64,000 bases of DNA from Chryseobacterium arthrosphaerae (GCF_001684965.1 NZ_MAYG01000001.1:3162001-3226000), one strand, 5' to 3'. Positions 8,907 to 18,245 are shown, numbered from the stretch's first letter. Numbers and translations are program-made. The notes: generated by a model from the sequence alone, not told the origin.

Positions 8907-11900
8907 TCAAATCTGGCTGAGCTTTCTTGTCCTGTTGAAAATCCAGAAGATAATCGGGAAAATAAGCAGGGTAAGCACTGTTGCTGTAATCAGTCCTCCA
9001 ATGATGACAATGGCCAGAGGTTTCTGGGATTCCGAACCGATTCCCGTAGACAAGGCTGCCGGCATCAACCCGATGGAAGCCATCAGTGCTGTCATAATCA
9101 CCGGTCTGGTTCTGGATTTCACTCCGTTTAATATCGCTGCATCTAAATCCATCCCGTTTTTAACGTTCTGATGGAATTCTGTGATCAGGATTACCCCATT
9201 CTGGATACAGATGCCCAAAAGGGCAATCATTCCTACTCCGGCAGAGATCCCGAAATTCATTCCGGTAACGTGCAGGGCAATGATTCCTCCGATCAGTGCA
9301 AATGGTACATTAGCCAATACAAGGAGAGAGTCTTTCATATTTCCAAACAGGATAAACAACAGGAAGAAGATCATCAGGATACTCACCGGCACTACCTGAG
9401 CCAGCCTGTGTGAAGCACGCTGCTGGTTTTCAAACTGACCGGTCCATCCTACAGAATATCCATCCGGAAGTTCAACGGCAGCCACTTTTTTCTGCGCATC
9501 GGCAATAGTACTTCCCAAATCCCTGTCACGGATTGAAAATTTCACTCCGATGTATCTTTTGATATTATCCCTGTAAATAAATGCCGCCCCGTTATCTTTT
9601 ACAATGGTACTGATCTCTTTTAAAGGGATCTTCGCCCCGTCCTGTGTAGGAACCATCAGGGAAGCGATATCATTTTCATTGGTTCTGTATTCCTGTGAAT
9701 ACCGGAGACGGATCGGGAATTTTCTTTCACCGTCAAACATTTCTGAAGCCGTTTTTCCGCCAAATGCCATTTCAAGTACCGCCTGTGCATCTGCCGGCAT
9801 TACTCCATAGGCTGCCATTTTATCCCTGTCCAGTACCACACTCACCTCCGGCTGGCCAATATTTTTAATGATCCCTGGATCTTTTACTCCGTCTACATCT
9901 TTAATTTTTGTCAGGATCTCATGGGCAAGGTTATCAAGGGTTTCCAGATTATCACCATAAATCTTGATCCCGTTTTCTGCCTTAAATCCGGCTACAGCTT
10001 CCGCCACATTATCGGAGATCGGCTGGGAATAGTTGAAGGTAATCCCCTGATAGTTCCGTAATTTCTGGTCAATTTCATTAATCAGCTCATCATAGGTGAT
10101 CTTCCGTTTCCATTCTTCCCTGGGCTTAAGGTTGACGGCAAACTGCACAAATCCGAAACCGTTCGGGTCTGTTCCGTCATTACTTCTTCCCGTCTGAGCC
10201 AGAACATCTGTCACTTCAGAGAAACTCATGATGTCTTTCTTTAAAAGATTGGCTGTTTTCAGCGATTCTTTCAGTGAAGAGCTCATGGGCATTTCTGCGG
10301 TGATCCAAAGTGATCCTTCATTCAGTTGCGGAAGGAATTCCGTTCCCAGAAACTTACCGGAAAATAGAGTGACAGCCAAAAATGAGACAGCCACGATCAT
10401 ACTTATTTTTTTATTCCTGAATGTGACATTAAATCCCTTCAGAACGATTCTGTCCCAAAAATTAACAAAGGGATTGTTTTTTTCTCTTACATTTTTATTT
10501 AAAAGAATATGAGAAAGAACAGGAACCAGCGTCAATGTAAAGATCAAGGCTCCCATTAATGCAAACCCTAATGTAAAAGCCAATGGTGAAAACATTTTAC
10601 CTTCCACTTTCTGGAACGAGAAGATCGGGATCAAAGAAGTAATGATGATCAGCTTCGAAAAGAAAATTGCTTTTCCGAGGCCTGTTCCGGTCTGCTTGAT
10701 CCAGCCGCCTTTCGCCAGTTTATTGAATTTTTCCATTCCATATTTGTGGGCTTTGTGGTCTAGCATTACAAAGAGCCCTTCTACCATGACGACGGCTCCG
10801 TCAATGATGATCCCGAAGTCTACTGCTCCTAATGAAAGCAGATTGGCACTCATCCCGGCCAGTTTTAAACATAAAAATGCGAATAATAATGATAGAGGGA
10901 TGATGATAGAAACAATTAAAGTTGTTCTCCAGTCTGCCATAAAAATCAAGACAATCACGGTTACCAGTACAATTCCTTCAATAAGGTTATGCATTACGGT
11001 GTGCGTGGTAAAGTCCATCAGATTATCACGATCATAGAAAGTGACCATTTTCACATCTTTTGGAAGAACTTTTTCGTTTAATTCTTTGATTTTTGCTTTT
11101 ACACCTACCAGAACTTCTCTTGGGTTCTCTCCTTTTCTCATCACAACAATGCCTTCTACGGTATCATCATGGTTGTTCAGGGCTGCCTGTCCTACTCTCG
11201 GCATAGAGCTTTCATGAACTTCTGCTACATTTTTTACCAAAACAGGGTTTCCACTGTCATTCTGAATGGTAATATTACCGATATCCGTTACAGACTTTAC
11301 CAGGCCAATACCTCTTACTACATAGGCCTGCCCGTTCTTTTCAATAACGTCACCACCAACATTCAGGTTGCTTTTCGTAACGGCATCGTATACCTGAAGC
11401 GGAGTCAGATTATATTTATCCAAAGCTCTCGGATCAATACTCAGCTCGAAAACTTTGTCCTGCCCACCGAAAACGTTGATATCTGCAACTCCGGGAACTC
11501 CTCTTAAAGCACGGTCAATTACCCAGTTTTGCAGGGTAAGCAGCTTCCGGGAGTCTTTTGTTTTGCTTTCCAGCGTATATCTGAAAATTTCTCCGGTTGG
11601 CCCGTAGGGTGGCTGTACTTCAGGGTCTACTTCATCAGGAAGGCTAATGGTTCTTAATTGGTTATTGACCTGATTTCTGGCAAAAGTATCATCCACCCCG
11701 TCATCAAACAGAATTTTAACAATGGAAAGCCCAAACATGGTGGTACTTCTCACACTGGTTTTCTTCTGAACCGGGCTCATGGCCAATTCGATGGGGGTTG
11801 TCACAAAACGTTCTACTTCTTCTGCGCTCCGTCCATTCCATTGGGTAATAATTACGATTTGAGTATTGGTAACATCCGGGAAAGCTTCAATCGGCATATT

Positions 11901-12005
11901 TTTGAAGCTTATAAAACCGGCAATCGCTAAAATAGCCACCCAGATAAAGGTAAAGGCTTTATTTTTTAATGAAAAAGCGATTATATTTTTTATAAATTTA
12001 TTCAT
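8907..12005 (-). CDS. Heavy-metal RND efflux pump (CzcA/CusA family)
   Basis: 1032 residues, the full RND length, with 12 transmembrane helices in two halves and two large periplasmic loops. The start NAFPDVTNTQ-like segment (MPIEAFPDVTNTQI) is typical of heavy-metal RND pumps. In TM4 it has DFGIIIDGAVVMVE, with the D, D and E residues of the divalent-cation (Zn/Co/Cd/Ni) CzcA-like subgroup rather than the Cu/Ag CusA pattern. I therefore favour divalent-metal export, without being certain. It is the third gene of a TolC-adaptor-pump operon and would complete a tripartite complex across both membranes. Confidence 0.92.
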   Translation of the reverse strand: MNKFIKNIIAFSLKNKAFTFIWVAILAIAGFISFKNMPIEAFPDVTNTQIVIITQWNGRSAEEVERFVTTPIELAMSPVQKKTSVRSTTMFGLSIVKILFDDGVDDTFARNQVNNQLRTISLPDEVDPEVQPPYGPTGEIFRYTLESKTKDSRKLLTLQNWVIDRALRGVPGVADINVFGGQDKVFELSIDPRALDKYNLTPLQVYDAVTKSNLNVGGDVIEKNGQAYVVRGIGLVKSVTDIGNITIQNDSGNPVLVKNVAEVHESSMPRVGQAALNNHDDTVEGIVVMRKGENPREVLVGVKAKIKELNEKVLPKDVKMVTFYDRDNLMDFTTHTVMHNLIEGIVLVTVIVLIFMADWRTTLIVSIIIPLSLLFAFLCLKLAGMSANLLSLGAVDFGIIIDGAVVMVEGLFVMLDHKAHKYGMEKFNKLAKGGWIKQTGTGLGKAIFFSKLIIITSLIPIFSFQKVEGKMFSPLAFTLGFALMGALIFTLTLVPVLSHILLNKNVREKNNPFVNFWDRIVLKGFNVTFRNKKISMIVAVSFLAVTLFSGKFLGTEFLPQLNEGSLWITAEMPMSSSLKESLKTANLLKKDIMSFSEVTDVLAQTGRSNDGTDPNGFGFVQFAVNLKPREEWKRKITYDELINEIDQKLRNYQGITFNYSQPISDNVAEAVAGFKAENGIKIYGDNLETLDNLAHEILTKIKDVDGVKDPGIIKNIGQPEVSVVLDRDKMAAYGVMPADAQAVLEMAFGGKTASEMFDGERKFPIRLRYSQEYRTNENDIASLMVPTQDGAKIPLKEISTIVKDNGAAFIYRDNIKRYIGVKFSIRDRDLGSTIADAQKKVAAVELPDGYSVGWTGQFENQQRASHRLAQVVPVSILMIFFLLFILFGNMKDSLLVLANVPFALIGGIIALHVTGMNFGISAGVGMIALLGICIQNGVILITEFHQNVKNGMDLDAAILNGVKSRTRPVIMTALMASIGLMPAALSTGIGSESQKPLAIVIIGGLITATVLTLLIFPIIFWIFNRTRKLSQI

Positions 12006-12064
12006 GGTAAATGCATTGATGACCTAAAAAAGCCGTTGAGAAAAATTCTAAATGGTTGAATAGA

Positions 12065-13150
12065 TTAACTATTCAGTGAACGATAAATCAACAGCTGATT
12101 ATTCGTAATCACTTCTTCTCCCTCTTTCAGGCCGTCTGAGATATAAGTAATGTCTCCTACCTGCTTCAGGACCTTAACCTCTCTGACCTTCACATCGGTT
12201 CTGGATTTAAAAACCACCACAAAACTTTTGTTGTCATCAAAAATTACGGCTTTGGACGGAATGGTCAGCATTGTTTTGCTTTCCAGGCTGGAAACTTTAA
12301 TGGTTGCTTTGCTGTCCGGGATCAGAAGACCGTTGGCATTATCCAGGACGACTCTCGCCTGCATGGCATTAGTCTGCGGATCGATGATTCTAAATATTTT
12401 ATCAATTTTCCCATCAAAAACCTTATCCGGATAGGAAAGCGTTGAAACCTGGGCTTTCATTCCAAGACTGATCTTGTCAATATCAGATTCATTTACATTC
12501 ATGATCGCCCATACATTGGTTGTATTGGCTACGTCAAAGATGTTATCACTTCTATCGCTTCGCAGCTGCATATCTTTATTGATGCTCTTCTGAACGATAT
12601 ATCCGTCAATCGGGGCTACTACATTGTAGATATTTCCTGACCTTACATTATAAACTGTGCTTACTGCTGTAGCCCGCTGTAACTGATCTTCTGCTTTCTG
12701 CAGCTGGCTTCTGGCTTCCAGAACATCTCTTTCGGTATTGAGCTTTCCTTCATATAATTCTCTGGCCACTCTAAGGTTATTTTTAGCAACCACAAGATCT
12801 GTCTTTGCATCACTCACATCTTTCTGAATTTCTGCCAGCTCCGTACTCCGGATCGTTGCGAGCACCTTTCCTTTTTTCACATAGTCTCCCAATTCTACAT
12901 TTACACTCAGTACATTTCCTCCTACCAGCGGGTAAACATCTATATAACTGTTTTTATCAGCAGAAATTTTTCCGTAAAAGCTGTACTCATCTTCTATATT
13001 CCTTTGTTCAGCTTTTGCTAATGAAATTGAACTGAGCATCGTATTGCTGAGCTCAAAGCCTTTTTTAGCCTGATTGTTTTTTTCTTCTTCTTTTTTAGAA
13101 CAGGCCAACAATGATAAGACCATCAATACAGGGATAATATAAGTTTTCAT
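12065..13150 (-). CDS. RND efflux periplasmic adaptor (CzcB/CusB-like lipoprotein)
   Basis: 361 residues. The signal peptide ends LLACSKKEEEK, a lipobox, so the protein is anchored in a membrane by lipid. It then shows the membrane-fusion-protein plan: a beta-barrel/lipoyl half (LVGGNVLSVNVELGDYVKKGKVLATI), a helical hairpin rich in A, E and Q (about 100-150), the second lipoyl half (VVAPIDGYIVQKSINKDMQL) and a C-terminal membrane-proximal domain. It links the inner-membrane pump to the TolC channel. It follows the TolC gene by 1 bp and precedes the pump by 59 bp. No His-rich metal-binding N-terminal extension is seen. Confidence 0.9.
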   Translation of the reverse strand: MKTYIIPVLMVLSLLACSKKEEEKNNQAKKGFELSNTMLSSISLAKAEQRNIEDEYSFYGKISADKNSYIDVYPLVGGNVLSVNVELGDYVKKGKVLATIRSTELAEIQKDVSDAKTDLVVAKNNLRVARELYEGKLNTERDVLEARSQLQKAEDQLQRATAVSTVYNVRSGNIYNVVAPIDGYIVQKSINKDMQLRSDRSDNIFDVANTTNVWAIMNVNESDIDKISLGMKAQVSTLSYPDKVFDGKIDKIFRIIDPQTNAMQARVVLDNANGLLIPDSKATIKVSSLESKTMLTIPSKAVIFDDNKSFVVVFKSRTDVKVREVKVLKQVGDITYISDGLKEGEEVITNNQLLIYRSLNS

Positions 13151-13151
13151 T

Positions 13152-14393
13152 TTAATAGAAGATTTTCGTTTGTACTAGTTGATTAAGCTGTTCTGCAGCC
13201 TGCATGATCTCATTTTTCATATCATAGATCTGAAGTGCGGTTTGCCGGTAGCTGTCCATAAAGTCTGTAAATTCAATAAGGTTGACATTTCCTTTTCTGA
13301 AATTGGTCAGCATTCCGTTGTATACCAATTCCATATTCTGCAAATCTGTAGTTTTGATATCCAGCAGCTGGTCATATTGGGCCTTCCAGGTTTTGTAGGC
13401 AGACTGCACTTTTGTTTCAAGGGTCAGTTTCTGAAAGTCTGCATTTTTTTGATTCTGCTGAATTGCATAATTGGCTTTTTCCACATTTCCCTGGTTTACC
13501 TTCCATAAAGGGAGAGGAATTCCCAGGGTAAGATTGGCTTCATTATTAAAAGTACCTCCTGCCTGATCCCACGCTGCTCCTACATTCAGATCCGGGACGT
13601 TCAGTGATTTCTGCCATTGGGCATATAATTTACTATTGTCTATCAGCTTTAAATTGTACCGGTAATCGGCATTATTTTCCAGGGCTTTGCTTTTCAGCTC
13701 TTCTTCGTCTCCGAAAGGCTGTGCTGCGAGTGCTTCTTTGGCTTCAGACTCGCTCATTTGCGGCTCTATATCTTCAGAAACACCGGTCAGTACTTTTAAA
13801 TTCTGCTCAAATTCAAGAATGTTTTTATTGATTTCAAGTTTATCATGGTTCAGCTGGATCACAAGGCTCTGAAGTCTTACGGCATCTTTAAGAGAAACAT
13901 TTCCCTTTGCCGACTGTGTCCTGTAAGCGCTCAAAAGGTCATTCATATACCCTAGTTGCTTATTGGTGTTTTCCAATTTGAGTTTTTCGTAATAAAGATT
14001 GAAATAAGCAGTACGAAGCTGGGCTCTGAGATCAACCAGTAACTGGGAAAACTGAAGTTGAGCCAGCTCTTTATTCGATTTGGCAAAAGCAATTTCATTT
14101 TTCTTTTTACCACCCATATAAATCAGCTGGGTAATTCCCGCTCCTTTTGAATGTCCTACATCAAAAAACTTTTTGTCCTGAGGATTGTAAGCATTGAACT
14201 GGCCGCTGAGTTGCGGCAATTCCCAGATTTTGGCCTGCAGAATATCTGCATCTGCCATGTTGATGTTGTATTGTTCGGCGAGCAGCTGGAGATTGTTCTT
14301 CTGGAATGCTTCTTCACACTCCACAAGAGACATTTGCTGTTGTGCTGCCATGAATGAGGAAACGGCAAGACACAGCACTGCAATTCTGTTCAT
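13152..14393 (-). CDS. TolC-family outer-membrane efflux protein
   Basis: 413 residues with signal peptide MNRIAVLCLAVSSFMAAQQ. Two OEP repeats of long amphipathic helices are seen (about 25-210 and 220-405), with the family signature ..LGIPLPLWKVNQGNVEKANYAIQ.. in the second half. It forms the trimeric outer-membrane duct of a tripartite pump. It is the first gene of the operon (TolC, adaptor, pump). The 220 bp upstream, before the sensor kinase gene, hold the likely promoter. No lipobox is present. Confidence 0.9.
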   Translation of the reverse strand: MNRIAVLCLAVSSFMAAQQQMSLVECEEAFQKNNLQLLAEQYNINMADADILQAKIWELPQLSGQFNAYNPQDKKFFDVGHSKGAGITQLIYMGGKKKNEIAFAKSNKELAQLQFSQLLVDLRAQLRTAYFNLYYEKLKLENTNKQLGYMNDLLSAYRTQSAKGNVSLKDAVRLQSLVIQLNHDKLEINKNILEFEQNLKVLTGVSEDIEPQMSESEAKEALAAQPFGDEEELKSKALENNADYRYNLKLIDNSKLYAQWQKSLNVPDLNVGAAWDQAGGTFNNEANLTLGIPLPLWKVNQGNVEKANYAIQQNQKNADFQKLTLETKVQSAYKTWKAQYDQLLDIKTTDLQNMELVYNGMLTNFRKGNVNLIEFTDFMDSYRQTALQIYDMKNEIMQAAEQLNQLVQTKIFY

Positions 14394-14613
14394 TATTTTT
14401 CTTTTTAAATTACAAAATTGGTGGCGTGCGATTAAAAGAAACTTAAATGAGCCTTAAAAAAATATTAAAATCTCCTGAAACAGGTCATTTCAGATGATCG
14501 TAGAAAATATGAAAAGTTAATCGATTCCCTGCCTTTTGAATTTTATATTAAAAGTCAATCGCCGGTTTAGCAGAAAAGTGATTCTGTCTTTTAAAAACAG
14601 ATCATGAGGAAAT

Positions 14614-15978
14614 TTATTTTTTGAAATGAAGTGTAAATGTATTCATATATTCAGCGGGAGAAGAATAGATGATCTGAGCGTCATGATATTCAAGAATTCT
14701 TTTGACAATTCTGAGTCCCAGCCCGGATCCTGCTATATTCTGGGCATTATTTCCTCTTGTAAAGGCTTCAAAAAGCTTGCTCTGCTCTTCTTCAGAAATG
14801 GTATCTCCATGTGAAATGACGTCTACACTAAGGCGGTCATTCGTTTCTGTAATCAATACTTTCACTTCTGCGGTATCAGAGTATACTGCCGCATTTTTAA
14901 AGAGATTAATAAAAACAATCACTAATAAGGATTGAATACCTTTTATCGTTAAAAAAGCATTTTCAGAGGTATCTTCCGTAATCAGGAAATCAAGTTTCAG
15001 ATCCGGATAACTTTTCTCCACTCCTTCAAAAGCTTCAAAAATAACTTCGTCTATCCTTACTTCTTCGTAAATACTCTGAATATTTTCCTTATCAAACTTG
15101 GTAAGCAGCAGCAGCGAGTTGGTAAGATCAGACAATTGATACACGTCCCGCTGGATCTGTCGCAGGGAAGATAACGTCTCCGGAGAGTGTTTTTCGAATG
15201 TAATCAGGTTTTCCAGCTGGAAAGCCATCCTTGTAATAGGAGTCCTGATCTCATGGGAAGCACTGGCCGTAAAGTCTTTCTGTGACTGGAATACATCATC
15301 AAGCCGGGCAATCATTGTATTAAAAGACCGGGCAAGAACATTAATCTCGTCACCAGACTGCTGAACCGGGATCTGTGTTGTCAGTTTATGGGCAGTAACT
15401 TCGGAAATTTCTTTATTAAGATCTTCCAGGGGACGAAGGAATTTTTCCACAAAATAATAGCTGAAAAAGCCTATCAGCATTGTACTCATTGCATACGCCG
15501 TGATCAAAAGGTATTTAAGATATCCTAATTTTGATTTCCCGTTGGTATCAAAAGCACTGGTGAGAATATAGTAGTTTTCCCCTTTGATGTTTCTGAGTGC
15601 TGCATAAATCTCCGGGACCGTTTTTTCTGTATAAATAATTTTTTTCTTATCCAGTTCTTTCAGCATGGCATTATCCCAGGTCACATTTCTGTCTTTAATG
15701 GTGCTGTAGATAAGTTCTTTTTGATCATTAAAAATCAGAATTTTCTCATTCAGCAAGATATTATCTGAATTTTCATTGAAAAAAACCGGTGCTTCTTCTT
15801 CAAAATCTTTAGACTTGGATATAAAATGGGAGGTAAATTCAAGTCTCTGTCTGAATCTCTCTTTGAATTCGTCTCTTCTAAAGTCATTAAAAGATAAATA
15901 AATAACCGCCATCACCATTCCAAAAAGCAATGAAAAGGCAATACTGATCGTTAAAGCTATCTTTCTTTTTAAAGACAT
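14614..15978 (-). CDS. Sensor histidine kinase of the efflux locus
   Basis: 454 residues. TM1 (about 9-30), a periplasmic sensor loop, TM2 (about 158-180), a HAMP linker (FLRPLEDLNKEISEVTAHKL), the phosphoacceptor box SASHEIRTPITRM, an N box (VFINLFKNAAVYS) and the ATP lid GSGLGLRIVKRIL are all present. It is a complete HisKA/HATPase kinase. It directly follows the response regulator with no intergenic bases and lies upstream of the metal efflux operon on the same strand, so it most probably senses metal in the periplasm, like CusS or CzcS. That ligand is inferred from position. Confidence 0.92.
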   Translation of the reverse strand: MSLKRKIALTISIAFSLLFGMVMAVIYLSFNDFRRDEFKERFRQRLEFTSHFISKSKDFEEEAPVFFNENSDNILLNEKILIFNDQKELIYSTIKDRNVTWDNAMLKELDKKKIIYTEKTVPEIYAALRNIKGENYYILTSAFDTNGKSKLGYLKYLLITAYAMSTMLIGFFSYYFVEKFLRPLEDLNKEISEVTAHKLTTQIPVQQSGDEINVLARSFNTMIARLDDVFQSQKDFTASASHEIRTPITRMAFQLENLITFEKHSPETLSSLRQIQRDVYQLSDLTNSLLLLTKFDKENIQSIYEEVRIDEVIFEAFEGVEKSYPDLKLDFLITEDTSENAFLTIKGIQSLLVIVFINLFKNAAVYSDTAEVKVLITETNDRLSVDVISHGDTISEEEQSKLFEAFTRGNNAQNIAGSGLGLRIVKRILEYHDAQIIYSSPAEYMNTFTLHFKK

Positions 15979-16662
15979 TTACAGAGGGCTTAAGTAATAT
16001 CCGAAACCGGAACGGGTATGGATGAGTTTAATTTTAAAATCCTTATCAATCTTTTTTCTTAAAAAATTGATATAAACTTCTACGGTATTGGTATTCGTAT
16101 TAAAGTTATGCTCCCATACGTGTTCTGTGATCTGCTGTTTAGACACCGTCCTTCCCTGGGCTTCTGCAAGATATACCAACAATTGAAATTCTTTTAGCGT
16201 AAGGGTTATTTCGTTACCGCTACGATACACTTTTTGTTCTGTTTTGTTGATAATAAGGTCATCAATCCGGAGAATATCCTGATCGGAAGTTTCTGAAGGA
16301 GCCTTACGTCTCAGCAGGGAGTTGATTCTTAAAAGCAATTCCTCAAACTGAAAAGGCTTTACAAGATAATCATCAGCAAGTCTTGTAAAAGCATCTTTTT
16401 TATCTGAAATATCGCCATAAGCAGAAATAATAATGATCGGGGTATTTTTATCAAAAGAGCGAATCGTCTGGCAAACATCCAGCCCGTTGATCTTAGGAAC
16501 ATTGATGTCCAGCAGATACAGCTCGTAGGTATTATTTTTAATCTGACGGAGAAAGGTTTCACCATCATATATTTTATCGCAGGTAAAATTGTTGGATTCT
16601 AAAAACCGGCAAAGCTCTGCAGAAAGAATGAGATCGTCTTCTAATAAAAGAATATTCATCAA
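15979..16662 (-). CDS. OmpR-family response regulator of the efflux locus
   Basis: 227 residues. The receiver domain (1-120) has the acidic pocket LLLEDD, phosphoacceptor Asp in YLLDINVPKING, then IIISAYG and the conserved Lys in YLVKPFQ. The C-terminal winged helix (about 130-225) is OmpR/PhoB-type (ITLTLKEFQLLVYLAEAQGRTVSKQQI). It pairs with the kinase encoded directly downstream and is the likely activator of the TolC-adaptor-RND operon. The first of two adjacent Met codons is taken as start. Confidence 0.93.
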   Translation of the reverse strand: MMNILLLEDDLILSAELCRFLESNNFTCDKIYDGETFLRQIKNNTYELYLLDINVPKINGLDVCQTIRSFDKNTPIIIISAYGDISDKKDAFTRLADDYLVKPFQFEELLLRINSLLRRKAPSETSDQDILRIDDLIINKTEQKVYRSGNEITLTLKEFQLLVYLAEAQGRTVSKQQITEHVWEHNFNTNTNTVEVYINFLRKKIDKDFKIKLIHTRSGFGYYLSPL

Positions 16663-16794
16663 AAATTATTTTACACGAATTTAAAGAAAATTTTTAGGAT
16701 TATGATTTTAAAGATGAAGTTAAATGGGATATGGTAAAAACCGGATGATATAATTTACCTCCTACATTATTTATTATATGGAATTTGATGTAGG

Positions 16795-16848
16795 TTTGGG
16801 CTAAAGCCAATGGAAAAGGACCTTTTTTAAACGGACTAAAGTCCGTTT
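16795..16848. repeat. REP-like intergenic palindromes
   Basis: Two small palindromes, GGCTAAAGCC and AACGGACTAAAGTCCGTT, stand about 20 bp apart in the 313-bp gap between the response regulator and tRNA-Thr. The X-CTAAAG-X core repeated in varied form is typical of short interspersed repeats in Chryseobacterium intergenic DNA (from memory). Nothing else is seen in this gap apart from the tRNA terminator. Confidence 0.5.
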
Positions 16849-16940
16849 CTATTGAATAAGGAAAAGGGTAAGAAAGCCCAGCCTTTTACGTAGCCTTCGA
16901 TTTCACAACTTATTCCATTACTCTTGCCTGAAGTTCAGAG

Positions 16941-16967
16941 CAAAAAAAATCCCGGAATCAATCCGGG
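16941..16967 (-). terminator. Terminator of the tRNA cluster
   Basis: On the minus strand CCCGGATTGATTCCGGG is followed by a run of eight T, 10 bp past the tRNA-Thr(GGT) 3' end. Confidence 0.8.
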
Positions 16968-16976
16968 ACAATCGAG

Positions 16977-17048
16977 AGCCAACTACGGGACTTGAACCCG
17001 TGACCTCTTCCTTACCAAGGAAGCACTCTACCGCTGAGCTAAGTCGGC
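16977..17048 (-). tRNA. tRNA-Thr (GGT)
   Basis: A 72-nt cloverleaf with acceptor GCCGACT / AGTTGGC (one G-T), anticodon stem CTTCC/GGAAG, loop TTGGTAA and anticodon GGT. It is the last tRNA of the cluster, the position that precedes tuf in related genomes. Confidence 0.95.
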
Positions 17049-17056
17049 ATCAACTA

Positions 17057-17089
17057 AAAAAATCACACTAACGAGCGTGATTTTTTTTG
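17057..17089 (-). terminator. Hairpin between tRNA-Gly and tRNA-Thr(GGT)
   Basis: AAAAATCACGCTCG.. pairs with ..GTGTGATTTTT around a short loop, flanked by A and T runs. It could be a terminator or a processing site. A shorter relative (ATCACTTTTGACAGTGAT) lies before the other tRNA-Gly copy near 17488-17505. Confidence 0.55.
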
Positions 17090-17162
17090 AGCGGAAGACG
17101 GGGGTCGAACCCGCGACATTCAGCTTGGAAGGCTGACGCTCTACCAACTGAGCTACTTCCGC
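17090..17162 (-). tRNA. tRNA-Gly (TCC), copy 2
   Basis: A 73-nt cloverleaf with acceptor GCGGAAG / CTTCCGC and anticodon loop CTTCCAA with anticodon TCC. It is identical in sequence to the copy at 17512-17584 as far as I can compare. Confidence 0.95.
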
Positions 17163-17247
17163 AATTTTGTTTCCAAAACTATTGGTAACGCTGTGCAAAA
17201 CTAAGAAAATTAATTTAATCCTGCAACTTTTTTTCTAATATAAAATG

Positions 17248-17328
17248 TGGGGAGAGCAGGATTCGAACCTACGAAGCCGAAGCAACTGAGTTACAGTCAG
17301 TCCCATTTAGCCACTCTGGAATCTCCCC
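17248..17328 (-). tRNA. tRNA-Tyr (GTA), copy 2
   Basis: An 81-nt tRNA with a long variable arm. The acceptor stem is GGGGAGA / TCTCCCC and the anticodon loop CTGTAAC carries GTA. It duplicates the copy at 17673-17753. Confidence 0.95.
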
Positions 17329-17349
17329 AGATATTTTATATTAAAATGG

Positions 17350-17423
17350 AGCCTCCAGAGGGATTCGAACCCACGACCCCGAGATTACAAATCACGTGCT
17401 CTGGCCAACTGAGCTATGGAGGC
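17350..17423 (-). tRNA. tRNA-Thr (TGT), copy 2
   Basis: A 74-nt tRNA with acceptor GCCTCCA / TGGAGGC and anticodon loop TTTGTAA with TGT. The anticodon stem seems to contain a T-T mismatch, shared with the other copy. Confidence 0.93.
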
Positions 17424-17511
17424 ATTTTAATAATGGACTGAAACTGATTGAGAAACTCTACTCTACACATTTCAGTGTTAAAAAAAATCACTTTTGACAG
17501 TGATCATTTTG

Positions 17512-17584
17512 AGCGGAAGACGGGGGTCGAACCCGCGACATTCAGCTTGGAAGGCTGACGCTCTACCAACTGAGCTACTTCCGC
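17512..17584 (-). tRNA. tRNA-Gly (TCC), copy 1
   Basis: The same 73-nt tRNA as at 17090-17162. It belongs to the promoter-proximal Thr-Tyr-Gly block of the tandem duplication. Confidence 0.95.
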
Positions 17585-17672
17585 AATTTTGTTTCCAAAA
17601 CTATTGGTAAACGCTGTGCAAAACTAAGAAAACTTATTTAATCCTGCAAGTTTTTTTTCTAAAAATATAAAG

Positions 17673-17753
17673 TGGGGAGAGCAGGATTCGAACCTACGAA
17701 GCCGAAGCAACTGAGTTACAGTCAGTCCCATTTAGCCACTCTGGAATCTCCCC
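17673..17753 (-). tRNA. tRNA-Tyr (GTA), copy 1
   Basis: The same 81-nt tRNA as at 17248-17328, with a long variable arm and anticodon GTA. Confidence 0.95.
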
Positions 17754-17771
17754 AATATTTTATATTTTATG

Positions 17772-17845
17772 AGCCTCCAGAGGGATTCGAACCCACGACC
17801 CCGAGATTACAAATCACGTGCTCTGGCCAACTGAGCTATGGAGGC
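17772..17845 (-). tRNA. tRNA-Thr (TGT), copy 1
   Basis: The same 74-nt tRNA as at 17350-17423. It is the first tRNA after the cluster promoter. Confidence 0.93.
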
Positions 17846-17892
17846 AAATATAAAAAAGAATTCAAAAGATCGCTGTTCCTTTTTTGCGAGTG

Positions 17893-17923
17893 CAAATATA
17901 GAACGGATTTTTTGAATTCTCAA
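17893..17923 (-). promoter_or_regulatory. Promoter of the tRNA cluster
   Basis: On the minus strand TTG, a 20-bp spacer and TATATTTG match the Bacteroidota consensus, about 48 bp before the first tRNA-Thr. Confidence 0.65.
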
Positions 17924-17954
17924 ATTTTTTATAAACTTTTTTTAACTTTTTTTT

Positions 17955-18245
17955 CTATGCCATTTCTTTTTTCTTGATTAGTAGCTTTTTAGCAGTATCA
18001 ACGCAAAGGTCCAGACTTTCTTCAAAACTTGCAGAGGTCTTCTTTACTACAATATCGTCTCCCGGAACCGCCAAAATAATCTCGGCTGTTTTATTCGTTT
18101 TATCTGAATTATTTTCTACTTTCAGGAATACTTTACACTCCTGAATTTTGTCGTAGAATGTGTCTAATTTGCTTACTTTTTTGTCAATGTGTGATTCTAG
18201 TGGTTCGTGTGGAGTTAAACCAATTGATTGTACTGTGATCTTCAT
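17955..18245 (-). CDS. hpf: Ribosome hibernation-promoting factor (HPF/RaiA family)
   Basis: 96 residues, the short form. MKITVQSIGLTPHEPLESHIDKKVSKLD and then AEIILAVPGDDIVVKKTSASFEESLD are the typical beta-alpha-beta-beta-beta-alpha segments that bind the 30S decoding channel in stationary phase. The C-terminal dimerisation domain of long HPF is absent. Its start overlaps the stop of the XerC-type gene by 4 bp (ATGA), so the two are translationally coupled. Confidence 0.9.
   Translation of the reverse strand: MKITVQSIGLTPHEPLESHIDKKVSKLDTFYDKIQECKVFLKVENNSDKTNKTAEIILAVPGDDIVVKKTSASFEESLDLCVDTAKKLLIKKKEMA

Noticed and set aside
17247..17441. Plus-strand ORF starting MGRAGFEPTKPKQLS
   Set aside because: This is an antisense reading of tRNA-Tyr and tRNA-Thr. 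The same false protein appears at 17672-17977 over the duplicated tRNAs.
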